Positions 25,351 to 34,953 of a stretch of DNA of 64,000 nucleotides are shown here, one piece after another. The position numbers and the translations under genes are program-made. How positions within the stretch are numbered: position 1 is the first letter of the stretch; each line of letters starts with the position of its first letter. This DNA is from Heyndrickxia sporothermodurans (lineage in GTDB: Bacteria > Bacillota > Bacilli > Bacillales > Bacillaceae_C), in the NCBI GenBank assembly GCA_016756695.1, contig CP066701.1, forward strand, positions 1,888,001 to 1,952,000, written 5' to 3'. The notes under the pieces are model-generated. The model was not told the origin of the DNA. It made no database searches and saw nothing but the letters and a program-made list of their open reading frames with translations.

Positions 25351-25583
25351 TGTTCTTCCTCACTTTCCTTTCCAGGTATTTTTCCATCAAACCATTTTGA
25401 GAATCGTTCCATTTCTGGATCAACTTTTAAAGACGTAACGTGAAACGGATTATCCGCCACTTTTCTATCGATTCGTAGTCCCATTTGAGGACCGCCGAAA
25501 GAGTCATTTTCAATTCCTTCATATTTAGAATCGAAATGAGGATCGGCATTGACATGGATATTCTTCTCTTTGTTCATTGGCAT
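25347..25583 (-). CDS. Small hypothetical protein, 78 aa
   Basis: It opens MPMNKEKNIHVNADPHFDSK and continues YEGIENDSFGGPQMGLRIDR, with a charged C-terminus. Soluble, no motif recognised. Starts at 25583 or 25577 are both possible, with a weak AAAGTGAG site. It forms a two-gene unit with the DUF6254-like gene through an ATGA overlap. Confidence 0.65.
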   Translation of the reverse strand: MPMNKEKNIHVNADPHFDSKYEGIENDSFGGPQMGLRIDRKVADNPFHVTSLKVDPEMERFSKWFDGKIPGKESEEEQ

Positions 25584-25702
25584 CACTCACTTTAAAATTT
25601 TCAAATCTATTTTGCAACTGAAATGGATTCTTTATTCTTAATTTGGGAAAAACAATGTTATAATTACTTCCATACATTTATTGAGGAGAGTAGGATATAC
25701 AT

Positions 25703-26560
25703 ATGACAAGTCTTGAAGCGGGAACGGTAGTAACATTGGATGTAGATCGTGAAGCACCTTTTGGTTATTTTTTAACAAACGGGGAGGAGGATGTACTCCT
25801 TCATGATAGCGAAGTTCCGGACGAATTTGATCCAGAGGAAGCACAGACAGTTTTTTTATTTCAGGATCATCAAGGTCGATTAGCCGCAACTTTGACGATT
25901 CCGACCGTTCAAATTGGAAAATATGATTGGGTAGAGGTCGTTGAAGTGAAGGAATCGCTTGGTGTGTTTGTATCGATCGGGATTGTAAAGGATATTCTCA
26001 TATCGAAGGATGATCTTCCAGCACTTCATAGTCTTTGGCCGACAATTGGAGATCGACTGTACTGCTCGTTGAAAACAGATAAAAATGGACGCTTATTTGG
26101 AAAATTAGCAGCCGAGGATGTCATGCGGGCTGTTGCGGAGAAAGCAACACGTAAGGACTTCAATAAAAATATTACTGGTTGGGCTTACCGTCTATTGAAG
26201 ATTGGGACCTTCCTTTTAACAGATGAAAACTATATCGGTTTTATCCACGAAACACAACGTAAACACGAACCACGTCTAGGACAAAAAGTGGAAGGCCGGA
26301 TTATTGATGTGAAGGAAGACGGCACGATCAATGTATCACTTCTTAGCCGTGGTCATGAAGCATTAGACGAGGATGCGGAAAAAATTTTTTCCTATATGCA
26401 AAGCCGCGGCGGCAAAATGCCTTATTGGGATAAAAGTAACCCAGAAGACATCACAGCCCGTTTTAATATGAGTAAAGCTGCTTTCAAACGAGCATTAGGC
26501 AGATTAATGAAAGAAGGAAAGATTTATCAAGAAGATGGTTGGAGTTTTATAAAAGAATAA
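25703..26560 (+). CDS. cvfB: CvfB family S1-like RNA-binding protein
   Basis: 285 residues. Three S1-type OB folds (about 5-60, 68-135, 150-215; landmarks GYFLTNGEEDVLLHDSEVP, LGVFVSIGIVKDILISKDDL, QKVEGRIIDVKEDGTINVSL) are followed by a winged helix (ARFNMSKAAFKRALGRLMKE). This is the complete CvfB/YitL architecture. GAGGAG precedes ATG 25703. CvfB binds RNA and affects virulence-factor expression in staphylococci; the role here is inferred only. Confidence 0.93.
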   Translation: MTSLEAGTVVTLDVDREAPFGYFLTNGEEDVLLHDSEVPDEFDPEEAQTVFLFQDHQGRLAATLTIPTVQIGKYDWVEVVEVKESLGVFVSIGIVKDILISKDDLPALHSLWPTIGDRLYCSLKTDKNGRLFGKLAAEDVMRAVAEKATRKDFNKNITGWAYRLLKIGTFLLTDENYIGFIHETQRKHEPRLGQKVEGRIIDVKEDGTINVSLLSRGHEALDEDAEKIFSYMQSRGGKMPYWDKSNPEDITARFNMSKAAFKRALGRLMKEGKIYQEDGWSFIKE

Positions 26561-26571
26561 TACGATTAATA

Positions 26572-26602
26572 AAAAGGCAGATCATCCGATTTGTCTTTTT
26601 TA
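26572..26602 (+). terminator. Terminator after cvfB
   Basis: AAGGCAGATC pairs with GATTTGTCTT through two G-U pairs, followed by TTTTTAC. Moderate strength. Confidence 0.55.
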
Positions 26603-26711
26603 CAAGGCTCTTTTTAAAATAATTGTAGCGGAAAGGAACGGTTCATTGTCTATTTCAAAAACAACAAGCTTTACGAAAACGATTAAACAAAAAGAAGCGC
26701 CGCATTTCCCT

Positions 26712-28389
26712 TCAAAATCTTTGATTTAGTGGGGATTAGGGGCTTATTCTTTCTTTTTCTTTGGTTTTCAAAAATCCTTTTTTATTCTTTCAATCATTGC
26801 ACCGTCAGTGGTTAATACCATATAACTTTTACTACAAAAATTTGGTTTTCAGTATTATTTAGCTTCAAAGTAAATTGTTTTCAAAATATACTATTTATTC
26901 AAAATACCTTATTGCCTTTACAACGTATTTTGCTATGATAGATAGGAAGGAACCTTTTGGAGGGTTTGATAATGAAAATTGTAAAAACATTAAAATACAA
27001 AATTATTAATCATTCAAAGATCTTCCACTCGACACTAGACATCTATAATCGAGCGTTAACATTCATCATGGATGTCATCGATAAAGAGTTTGATCATTTG
27101 GATTCCATCTCAACGAAGACGATTGTCCCTGCTGTCGAGAAGCTCATTCATGTTACAAAATCAAACCCTCAACCAAAGTACCCTGAGTTCAATCTTCTTT
27201 TCTATAAATTTCCTTCTTATTTTAGAAGAAGTGCCATTGCCTTCGCTTTTGGAAAAATCAAAAGCTATCGTTCCAATCTAAAAAATTGGGAAGAAGAAAA
27301 GAAAATGGCTCTTTCAGAAGGGAAAAAGTTCAAGAAAAAACCTCCTAGATTACAACTAGAACACAAAGAATTTCCAGTATTTTATCGAGGAAACATGTTC
27401 AAAAGGACCTCTCTTACTACAGCAAAAATTAAAGTCTTTCATCAAAATGATTGGATTTGGAAAGAGATTCAATTTAAACCACAGGACGAATACAAGCGTG
27501 GGGTCTGGAACTGGAAAGAAAATAATCCAAAGCTTGTCCAAGTGGGGAAAAAGTTCTTTCTACATGTTAGCTATGAGTCGAAAGTGAAATTAAATCATAC
27601 AAAAATACAGGACCAACGAATATGTGCAGTAGATTTAGGAATCAACCAATCTGCAGTTTGTTCAGTGATGGATGCAAAAGGAACTGTCTTGGCACGAACA
27701 TTCATTAACCAGCCAATTGAAAAAGACCGATTGTATACCATTACAAACAAACTTAGGAAGGCACAATCCATTTCAGGGAGGATTACTGCACCAAATTTTT
27801 GGAGGAGAATAAACGGTTTGCAAAAACAAATCGTGAACGATACTTCACATGAAATTGTTACATTCGCTAAAGAGCATAGGTGTGATGTGATTGTATTTGA
27901 GTACCTTGATCAAATGAAAATGCCTAAAGGATTTTGGGGTGCGAAAAAACTGCGTTTCAAACTTCGATATTGGCGAAAGAAAGGAATACAAAATAAAGTC
28001 GAAGAAATGGCCCATTACCTAGGAATGAGAATTTCAAGGATTAACGCTCGAAATACAAGTGCTTTAGCATTTGATGGCTCTGGAAAAGTGCAACGAAATG
28101 CTAAAAAGGACCTCGCTACGTTTACAACAGGAAAAGTGTATCATGCAGATTTACAAGCTTCATATAATATAGGGGCCCGTTATTTTATTCGTGCCATTCA
28201 AAAATCCATTTCTGAAAAGAAATGGTTGACTCTTCAGGCAAAAGTTCCTGAATTGTCAAAAAGAACTGAACAAACCTTGTCTTCATTCATTAGTCTGAAT
28301 CAAGCGCTAGAGACATGAAAGGTGTCTTACCTGCTGATTTTGTACTGTATTTAAGATAAGGGATGCTCCATCAAAATCTATGATTTACT
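26712..28389 (+). mobile_element. tnpB-only IS200/IS605-group element (candidate ends)
   Basis: One tnpB-type gene with no tnpA. The same 19-bp motif, TCAAAATCTNTGATTTANT, occurs 242 bp before the start codon (26712-26730) and 53 bp after the stop (28371-28389). Each copy folds on itself as AAATC/GATTT. The motifs may mark the subterminal hairpins, giving an element of about 1.68 kb. True ends are not proven. The non-coding stretch 26603-26971 holds nothing else I can identify. Confidence 0.5.
26972..28318 (+). CDS. tnpB: TnpB-family RNA-guided nuclease homologue lacking zinc-finger cysteines
   Basis: 448 residues; ATG 26972 follows TGGAGGG. The RuvC core is complete: aspartate near 221 in CAVDLGINQSAV, glutamate near 310 in DVIVFEYLDQMK, aspartate near 393 in VYHADLQASYNIGARYF. 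Where most TnpB proteins have CxxC...CxxC between the last two, this reads RINARNTSALAFDGSGKVQR, then NAKKDLATFTTGK, with no cysteine pair. The N-terminus is a usual wedge/helical region rich in lysine. It is likely an active or recently active nuclease of a known zinc-free TnpB branch; target cleavage is inferred, not seen. Confidence 0.88.
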   Translation: MKIVKTLKYKIINHSKIFHSTLDIYNRALTFIMDVIDKEFDHLDSISTKTIVPAVEKLIHVTKSNPQPKYPEFNLLFYKFPSYFRRSAIAFAFGKIKSYRSNLKNWEEEKKMALSEGKKFKKKPPRLQLEHKEFPVFYRGNMFKRTSLTTAKIKVFHQNDWIWKEIQFKPQDEYKRGVWNWKENNPKLVQVGKKFFLHVSYESKVKLNHTKIQDQRICAVDLGINQSAVCSVMDAKGTVLARTFINQPIEKDRLYTITNKLRKAQSISGRITAPNFWRRINGLQKQIVNDTSHEIVTFAKEHRCDVIVFEYLDQMKMPKGFWGAKKLRFKLRYWRKKGIQNKVEEMAHYLGMRISRINARNTSALAFDGSGKVQRNAKKDLATFTTGKVYHADLQASYNIGARYFIRAIQKSISEKKWLTLQAKVPELSKRTEQTLSSFISLNQALET

Positions 28390-28511
28390 TGGAGAGGTTC
28401 ACCAAAAAATAGGAAAATGTACTTACGAAAAATTCTAACTATTTGAGTTGTTATCGGTTATAGTAAATAGTATCAACGTAAAAGATTTACGAGAAACAAG
28501 GGAGTGTTTTG

Positions 28512-30299
28512 ATGATTACCTATGCATCAAGAAGTGATGTGCCGGAGGGTGAAAAGTGGAAATTAGAGGATATTTATCCTTCTATAGAAGAGTGGGAAGC
28601 AGATGTACAAAAGATCGGACAAATGGCAGAAGGATTGAAGAAATACGATGGGAATATCCATAATGGCCAAACTTTATTATCCTATTTGTCAGAAAACGAA
28701 AAGGTATCTTTTTCTTTTAACAAAGTAGCTGCCTATGCAATGTTACAAGTAGATATTGATACACGTAATTCATTTGCCCAGTCACTACAAGATCGCACCA
28801 AGCAATTAGGTGTAAAATTGAGTGCGGCCACTTCTTTTTTTATGCCATTTCTATTAAGTTTGGAAGAAGCTACATTAAAGAAGTATATAGCAGAAGCAGA
28901 GGGTTTAACTTATTTTGAAAAGGATTTGTTTGAAGCGTACCGCTATAAAGCACATGTGTTAAGTAAAGAAAAGGAAGAAGTCATCTCGCAATTAGGAGAA
29001 GCACTTTCATCACCCAGTCATACATATAGCATGATAAACAATGCAGATATTAAATTTGGAGAAGTGACCAATGAGGATGGGAAAAAAGTAGAACTTACAC
29101 GAGGGATGTACTCCAAACTGATTGAAAATAAGGATCGGGACAAACGAAAAGAAGCATATAAAGCCTATTACCAACCATACGTTCAATTGAAAAACTCGAT
29201 TGCATCCACTTTAGCAGCAGCGGTGAAAAATAATGCCACGATTGCACGAATGCGAAACTATCCTTCCGCATTGGAAAAGGCATTATTTAGTGATTCCGTT
29301 CCAAAGGAAGTATATGAAAATTTAATTGCAACGACTAAAGCGCATATCGCACCAATGCATCGCTACTCGGAAATACGTAAAGAAATGCTCGGTGTGGAGG
29401 AACTGCGCCAATATGATTTATCTGTTCCTCTAGTGGAAGGGGCTGAACAAGACATCTGCTTTGAACAAGCATATGCCACGATGCTTAAAGCGCTTTCGCC
29501 ACTCGGGGAAGAGTATACGAGAACACTGGAGTCCTTTAAAGATGCAAGATATATTGATGTGCGGGAAACACCCGGAAAACGTACAGGTGCCTATAATTTA
29601 GGCGTATATGGGGTACATCCATTTGTCTTATTAAATCATCATGATGACTTAAATAGTTTATTTACACTCGTGCATGAAATGGGTCATGCAATGCACAGTC
29701 ACTTCTCACATAAAACTCAGCCGCAAATTACAGCAAAATATAGCATTTTTGTAGCAGAAGTTGCTTCAACAGTAAATGAAGTATTGCTCATTCACTATTT
29801 ACTTGAACAAGTAGAGGATGAAAAAGTGCGAAAATACCTGATCAATCATTTTATTGATAAATTTAAAGGAACACTATTTACCCAAGTAATGTTTGCCGAG
29901 TTTGAAAAAATTACTCATGAGAAAGCTGAAAAGGGAGAAGCATTAAATGCGAACGTGTTCAGTGAGATCTATGAATCATTATTCCGCGAATATAATGGAG
30001 ATTGCGTTGTTTTCGATGATGAGGTGAAATATGGTTGGTCGAGAATTCCTCACTTCTATCGCCCATTTTACGTTTATAAATATGCAACAGGCTTTGCATC
30101 TGCTATCCATTTAGCGGATAGAATTTTAAAAGGAGACCAAGAAACATTAGCATCCTACCTTGAATTTTTGAAAAGTGGAAGTTCGGATTATCCGCTTGGA
30201 CTATTGAAAAAAACAGGTGTCGACTTAACATCACCAGAGCCGATACAAAATGCGCTGAAGCAATTTAGTGAATTGGTGGATGAATTTGCGAAAATGTAA
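28512..30299 (+). CDS. pepF: Oligoendopeptidase F
   Basis: 595 residues. The M3 zinc motif is LVHEMGHAMHSHFSHK near residue 391, with the downstream glutamate in SIFVAEVASTVNEVLL. Other family marks are GAYNLGVYGVHPFVLLNHHD and FYRPFYVYKYATGFASA. AGGGAGTG supports ATG 28512. It is a cytosolic metallopeptidase that trims oligopeptides of 7-17 residues. Single gene with its own terminator. Confidence 0.95.
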   Translation: MITYASRSDVPEGEKWKLEDIYPSIEEWEADVQKIGQMAEGLKKYDGNIHNGQTLLSYLSENEKVSFSFNKVAAYAMLQVDIDTRNSFAQSLQDRTKQLGVKLSAATSFFMPFLLSLEEATLKKYIAEAEGLTYFEKDLFEAYRYKAHVLSKEKEEVISQLGEALSSPSHTYSMINNADIKFGEVTNEDGKKVELTRGMYSKLIENKDRDKRKEAYKAYYQPYVQLKNSIASTLAAAVKNNATIARMRNYPSALEKALFSDSVPKEVYENLIATTKAHIAPMHRYSEIRKEMLGVEELRQYDLSVPLVEGAEQDICFEQAYATMLKALSPLGEEYTRTLESFKDARYIDVRETPGKRTGAYNLGVYGVHPFVLLNHHDDLNSLFTLVHEMGHAMHSHFSHKTQPQITAKYSIFVAEVASTVNEVLLIHYLLEQVEDEKVRKYLINHFIDKFKGTLFTQVMFAEFEKITHEKAEKGEALNANVFSEIYESLFREYNGDCVVFDDEVKYGWSRIPHFYRPFYVYKYATGFASAIHLADRILKGDQETLASYLEFLKSGSSDYPLGLLKKTGVDLTSPEPIQNALKQFSELVDEFAKM

Positions 30300-30340
30300 G
30301 TAGGTGTCCCTGATTTTATGAAAATACATTGAATAAAACG

Positions 30341-30371
30341 GACCAAATCGTATATCGATTTGGTCTTTTTG
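30341..30371 (+). terminator. Terminator after pepF
   Basis: A perfect GACCAAATCG/CGATTTGGTC stem with a TATAT loop, followed by TTTTTG. Confidence 0.9.
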
Positions 30372-30423
30372 ATTGCTTTGTTTTCTAGTTCCGCTAATAT
30401 CAAGACGAAGTTGTGATAGGATT

Positions 30424-30775
30424 TCATGGAAAGAAGGGAAAAATGTATAAGGAAGGAATGGATGCATATAGTTTCTCATGGAAAGAAGGGAAAAATGTAT
30501 AAGGAAAGAGAGGATACGTATAGATTTTTATGGGAAGAAGGGAAAATGTATAAGGAAAGGGAGGATGCGTATAGATTTTCATGGGAAGAGGGAAAAATGT
30601 ATAAGGAAAGGGAGGATACGTATAGATTTTCATGGGGAGAAAGAAAAAATGTATAAGAGAAGAGAGGATGCGTATAAATTTTTATGGGAAGAAAGAAAAA
30701 ATGTATAAGCATAGAGCCGATCCTTATACATTTTCATAGATTCAACGCCAAAATGTATAAGGAAGCCTAGGTATA
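30424..30775. repeat. Tandem array A1, seven copies of a 51-52 bp unit
   Basis: The landmark AAATGTATAAGGAA recurs at 30441, 30493, 30544, 30595, 30647 (AAATGTATAAGAGA), 30699 (AAATGTATAAGCAT) and 30751, at steps of 52, 51, 51, 52, 52, 52 bp. Between landmarks each unit carries a GAGGATACGTATAGATTTT-like core and a CATGGGAAGAAGG end. One- and two-base changes shift the reading frame between copies, so it is not a protein repeat. A related four-copy array lies at 51515-51690. Confidence 0.85.
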
Positions 30776-30823
30776 TACATTCTTCTAAAATGAATCAAAT
30801 TAAGAAATAGACCAATCTTATAA

Positions 30824-31605
30824 TTATTTTTTATCCGCCTTCCAAATCGTCCAACGATCTTTTTCAACAATCGGTTGATGGCCGGGTAACTTTTCCTTCA
30901 GATAATCGACTAGGTCTTGCAATTGATAATCATTTAGCTCATGAAGGATGGAACGACCTGTTCGATTTATTACATCATCAAAAAGTTCTTGCCGCGTTTT
31001 ATAGTTCCTCCTTGTTTCCCACAATGTATGTTCAGAAAATGTTTCAAAGCCAGTGTGCTTCAATGCATCACGAACATTCTCGCCGGAATGTCTTCGCGAA
31101 ATTTCCTTTTCTACTAACTGTGGGTATTTTGTAAAAAAATATCCCCTAATATGTTCAGTACTTCCTTCAACTAAGCAATCATCAGGTGTACGATCTTGAA
31201 TCATGCATGAGCCTCCACGTTTTAATATACGAAAGATTTCTTGAAAACAAGTTTCAATATCATTTAGATGATGGATAACTGCACGTATGAGCACGATATC
31301 GTATTGTTCACTAGGCTAGGCAATCCCGTTTGTAAGGCATTGCCTAGCCTGAATTCAATATTTTGATAGGATTGCAAATTAACTTTTGCAGCAGAAAGCA
31401 TCTTTTCTGAAAAATCCAGGCAGGTTACATGCAAGGCCCCCATATCTGCTAGAGCTTTTGCATAAATTCCACCGCCACAACCGATATCTAGCACTCTTTT
31501 TCCTTTAATATCGCATATCTGCTTAACAAATTGTATCCAAGAAGAGTCCGCTTCTCTTCTTGCATAGGTAAAATGGTCGTTTGGATTCTGAAAATTGATT
31601 GTCAT
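30824..31605 (-). pseudogene. Class I SAM-dependent methyltransferase broken by a 5-bp duplication
   Basis: ATG 31605 behind GGGAGGG opens MTINFQNPNDHFTYARREAD. Motif I is VLDIGCGGGIYAKALADMGA, then LDFSEKMLSAAKVNLQ. At 31311-31320 the sequence CTAGG is present twice in tandem; removing one copy joins LQTGLPSEQYDIVLIRAVIH and HLNDIETCFQEIF to the rest of the protein. With both copies the frame is lost after residue 97. The corrected length is about 258 residues. A very recent lesion, or phase variation by slippage, are both possible. Confidence 0.85.
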
Positions 31606-31778
31606 CGCCAATCCCTCCCTGTTCTTGCTTTTAGATTAGCTCTATATATTTCATTAGTAAATTTAATAATTTTTATAAATACCCATAAGTATTTGTTATT
31701 TTGGACATAAATCTTGTACTTATGAATAACATGTGTAGTGGGAAAGAGAGAGGTAATCATTTAGTATTTCTTACTAAA

Positions 31779-31793
31779 TTATAATAATTATAA
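31779..31793. promoter_or_regulatory. PerR box upstream of katA
   Basis: TTATAATAATTATAA is a perfect match to the PerR consensus TTATAATNATTATAA, 73 bp ahead of the catalase start codon. A weaker related sequence follows at 31812-31826. Confidence 0.88.
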
Positions 31794-31865
31794 AAAAGTA
31801 TTGATTTTATTTTAATAAGTGTTATTATTGTTTCATAGTCAAAATAACTTGATGAGGTGATTTGA

Positions 31866-33320
31866 TTGAGTACAAATAAGAAGCTAACGACAAGTTGGGG
31901 TGCACCAGTAGGAGATAATCAAAATTCAATGACAGCTGGCTCCCGTGGACCAACATTAATTCAAGATGTACATTTGCTAGAAAAATTAGCTCATTTTAAT
32001 AGAGAACGTGTACCAGAACGTGTTGTTCATGCCAAAGGTGCGGGTGCACACGGATATTTTGAAGTAACAAATGATGTTTCACAATACACGAAAGCAAAAG
32101 TATTTAATGGAGTGGGTAAACGTACACCATTATTCATCCGTTTCTCAACAGTAGCTGGTGAAAATGGTTCTGCTGATACAGTTCGTGATCCTCGCGGCTT
32201 TGCAGTTAAATTTTATACAGAGGATGGCAACTACGATATCGTAGGGAATAACACCCCTGTTTTCTTTATTCGTGATGCAATCAAATTCCCTGATTTCATT
32301 CATACACAAAAGCGTGATCCGCAAACACATTTGAAAAACCCTACAGCGATTTGGGATTTCTGGTCTTTATCACCTGAATCTTTACATCAAGTAACGATTT
32401 TGATGTCTGACCGTGGAATACCTGCTACATTCCGCCATATGCATGGCTACGGAAGCCATACATTTAAATGGGTGAATGAAGAAGGCGAAGGCGTTTGGAT
32501 TAAATATCATTTTAGAACTGAACAAGGTGTGAAAAACTTAGCACCTGATTTAGCGGCTAAATTAGCGGGAGAAAATCCTGATTATCATACAGAAGATCTA
32601 TTTAATGCGATTGAAAAAGGAGACTTTCCTGAATGGAAGTTATATGTACAAATTATGCCTCTAGAGGACGCTAATACGTATCGCTTTGATCCATTTGATG
32701 TGACGAAGGTATGGTCACAAAAAGACTATCCATTAATTGAAGTCGGTCGAATGGTGCTTGATCGTAATCCGGAAAACTATTTTGCTGAAGTCGAACAAGC
32801 GACATTCTCACCTGGAACATTAGTACCTGGTGTCGATGTATCACCAGATAAGATGTTGCAAGGCCGTTTGTTTGCATATGCTGATGCCCACCGTTACCGT
32901 GTAGGTGCGAACCATAATCAATTACCAATCAACCGTCCGAAAAATGAAGTGAATAACTATCAACGTGATGGCCAAATGCGTTTTGGTAATAATGGTGGAG
33001 GCTCCGTATATTACGAACCAAATAGCTTCGATGGGCCGGCAGAATCACCGGAAGACAAACAGGCTGCTTATGCTGTTTCGGGATATGCGGATGCTGTTGC
33101 TTATGATCAATTCGACCATTATACTCAAGCGGGTGATTTGTATCGTTTGCTAAGTGAGGAAGAGCGTACACGCTTAGTTGCAAATATCGTTGAAGCAATG
33201 AAGCCTGTGAAGGTAGAAGAAATTAAGCTTCGTCAAATTCAGCATTTTTATAAAGCAGATCCGGAATATGGAAATCGCATAGCTGAAGGTCTAGGATTAC
33301 CTCTACCTCAAGAAGTTTAA
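31866..33320 (+). CDS. katA: Vegetative catalase (clade 3, small subunit)
   Basis: 484 residues, full length for a small-subunit heme catalase. The distal histidine is in [17 protein letters not shown], the asparagine in [16 protein letters not shown], and the proximal tyrosine in [20 protein letters not shown]. The start is TTG 31866 behind GAGGTGA. It converts hydrogen peroxide to water and oxygen in the cytosol. The exact PerR box upstream indicates peroxide-induced derepression, as for B. subtilis katA. Confidence 0.96.
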   Translation: MSTNKKLTTSWGAPVGDNQNSMTAGSRGPTLIQDVHLLEKLAHFNRERVPERVVHAKGAGAHGYFEVTNDVSQYTKAKVFNGVGKRTPLFIRFSTVAGENGSADTVRDPRGFAVKFYTEDGNYDIVGNNTPVFFIRDAIKFPDFIHTQKRDPQTHLKNPTAIWDFWSLSPESLHQVTILMSDRGIPATFRHMHGYGSHTFKWVNEEGEGVWIKYHFRTEQGVKNLAPDLAAKLAGENPDYHTEDLFNAIEKGDFPEWKLYVQIMPLEDANTYRFDPFDVTKVWSQKDYPLIEVGRMVLDRNPENYFAEVEQATFSPGTLVPGVDVSPDKMLQGRLFAYADAHRYRVGANHNQLPINRPKNEVNNYQRDGQMRFGNNGGGSVYYEPNSFDGPAESPEDKQAAYAVSGYADAVAYDQFDHYTQAGDLYRLLSEEERTRLVANIVEAMKPVKVEEIKLRQIQHFYKADPEYGNRIAEGLGLPLPQEV

Positions 33321-33380
33321 TAGCATATTTATAAAAGTAGTATAGCAATTCTCAATTTAATTCTCAAATTCTCAGGTTAG

Positions 33381-33418
33381 AATAGGTATCCGTTCGCAGG
33401 CGGGTACCTATTTTTAAA
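33381..33418 (+). terminator. Terminator after katA
   Basis: AATAGGTATCC pairs with GGGTACCTATT across the loop GTTCGCAGGC, then TTTA. Confidence 0.8.
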
Positions 33419-33468
33419 TAGTGCATATTTTATATAAGGTGATCGTAGTGTAAAAGGAGTGTTTGAAT

Positions 33469-33579
33469 ATGATAAACAAAACGATTTGTCCTATATGTCA
33501 TACAAAAATAAAGTACTTGAAACATAGTATTCTTTGTAAATGCGGGATGAAATGTAAAACCAAAAAAACAATTGCTTAG
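33469..33579 (+). CDS. Cysteine-rich zinc-ribbon miniprotein, 36 aa
   Basis: ATG 33469 follows AAAAGGAGTG. The protein opens MINKTICPICHTKIKYLKHS and ends CKCGMKCKTKKTIA. CPIC and CKCGMKC form two metal-binding knuckles. It is basic and likely nucleic-acid or metal binding. I do not recognise a named family. The strong ribosome binding site supports expression. Confidence 0.55.
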   Translation: MINKTICPICHTKIKYLKHSILCKCGMKCKTKKTIA

Positions 33580-33703
33580 TTATAAATGATCAGTTTAATT
33601 ATCAATGTACCACTCCTTCCTAATTGTGAAAACGCTTCCATTATCTTTTTAATTAGCATATGATAGATATAGAGCTTCATATTTTTAGGGGGAGGTTACA
33701 CAA

Positions 33704-34885
33704 ATGGGGAAGCAAAAGAGATTTGAAACAGAGGTTATTCATAGTGGATATGATTCGCTGCAACATCAAGGCAGCCTTGTTCCGCCGCTATTTCAAACGT
33801 CCACCTTTACATTTCCGTCAGCCGCAGAGGGAGAACGTCGATTTGCGGGAGAGTCGGAGGGGTATGTTTATTCACGTTTAGGAAATCCTACCGTAAAAGT
33901 ACTTGAGGAAAGAATGGCAGCCTTGGAAAAAGGGGAGGTCGCACTTGCCTTCGGATCAGGAATGGCTGCTGTATCTGCAACTCTTTTTTACTTAACAAAA
34001 ACAGGTGATCACATTCTTTGTTCGGAAGGAATATATGGCTGTACATTTGGGCTGCTGCAATTAATGAAAAAGAAGCATCAAATTCAGCATGATCTTATCC
34101 ATTTTGCCGATGAAGAAACGGTCCGCGCAGCGATTCGCGATAATACAACCTGTATTTATATTGAAACACCGATTAATCCGACGATGAAGCTCGTAGATTT
34201 AGAGATGGTTTCTCGGGTTGCAAAGGAAAAAGGCATCCCGGTCGTCGTTGATAATACGTTTTGTTCTCCGTACTTACAGCAGCCATTAACATTAGGATGT
34301 GATTATGTCATCCATAGTGCAACGAAATATATTGGTGGACATGGTGACGTGATTGCTGGGATTGTCGTTGGCAGGAAGGAAGAAATGGGTGAAATGGCCA
34401 TGACGACGCTGAAAGATATTGGGGGAATCATTAGCCCATTCGATGCCTGGTTGCTCATTAGAGGGTTAAAAACATTACCAGTGAGACTTGATCGCCATTG
34501 TGAAAATGCGAAAAAAATAGCAGTCCAACTGAAAAAGCATCCGAAAGTAAAGACGATGTACTTTCCTGGGGATCCGGATTTTCCACAATATGAGCTGGCT
34601 AATCGTCAAATGAAGCATCCTGGTGGAATGATCAGCTTTGAAATTGATGGAACAAAAGAAGAGGCCCAAGCCTTTTTAAATCATTGCCAATTAATTAAAA
34701 TCGCTGTCAGCTTAGGTGATTCGGAATCACTCATTCAGCATCCAGCAACAATGACCCATGCAGTCGTACCTGAAGAGGAACGTTTGAAAATGGGGATAAC
34801 CGACCAACTCATTCGTCTGTCTGTAGGGCTCGAAGCGTGGGAAGATATTTGGGAGGATTTACAACAAGCGTTGGATCGGTTGTGA
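33704..34885 (+). CDS. megL: Methionine gamma-lyase (PLP-dependent)
   Basis: 393 residues of the Cys/Met metabolism PLP family. The PLP lysine is in VIHSATKYIGGHGDVIAG; GSGMAAVSATLFYLTKTGDH and YIETPINPTMKLVDL bind the cofactor. GIYGCTFG carries the cysteine that marks methionine gamma-lyase against cystathionine gamma-synthase. It should split methionine to methanethiol, 2-oxobutyrate and ammonia. Single gene after an AGGGGGAGG site. A cystathionine/homocysteine lyase role remains possible. Confidence 0.85.
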   Translation: MGKQKRFETEVIHSGYDSLQHQGSLVPPLFQTSTFTFPSAAEGERRFAGESEGYVYSRLGNPTVKVLEERMAALEKGEVALAFGSGMAAVSATLFYLTKTGDHILCSEGIYGCTFGLLQLMKKKHQIQHDLIHFADEETVRAAIRDNTTCIYIETPINPTMKLVDLEMVSRVAKEKGIPVVVDNTFCSPYLQQPLTLGCDYVIHSATKYIGGHGDVIAGIVVGRKEEMGEMAMTTLKDIGGIISPFDAWLLIRGLKTLPVRLDRHCENAKKIAVQLKKHPKVKTMYFPGDPDFPQYELANRQMKHPGGMISFEIDGTKEEAQAFLNHCQLIKIAVSLGDSESLIQHPATMTHAVVPEEERLKMGITDQLIRLSVGLEAWEDIWEDLQQALDRL

Positions 34886-34898
34886 TATAGATGGAAAG

Positions 34899-34939
34899 AA
34901 GCAAACCAAATCTATGTGTGACTTGGTCTGCTTTTTTTT
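34899..34939 (+). terminator. Terminator after megL-like gene
   Basis: AGCAAACCAAATC pairs with GACTTGGTCTGCT (G-U pairs included), then eight T. Confidence 0.85.
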
Positions 34940-34953
34940 ATCCCAAGATACGG

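Noticed and set aside
30426-30712. Repetitive open frames with KMYKEREDAYRFSWEEG-like peptides on the plus strand and mirror frames on the minus strand
   Set aside because: They arise from the 52-bp repeats; 51-bp steps and point changes shift frames, and there is no ribosome binding site with a stable start.
30424-30775. Regular repeats that could be read as a CRISPR array
   Set aside because: The units are contiguous 51-52 bp copies with no unique spacers and no cas genes nearby; the same holds for 34954-35340 and 51515-51690.
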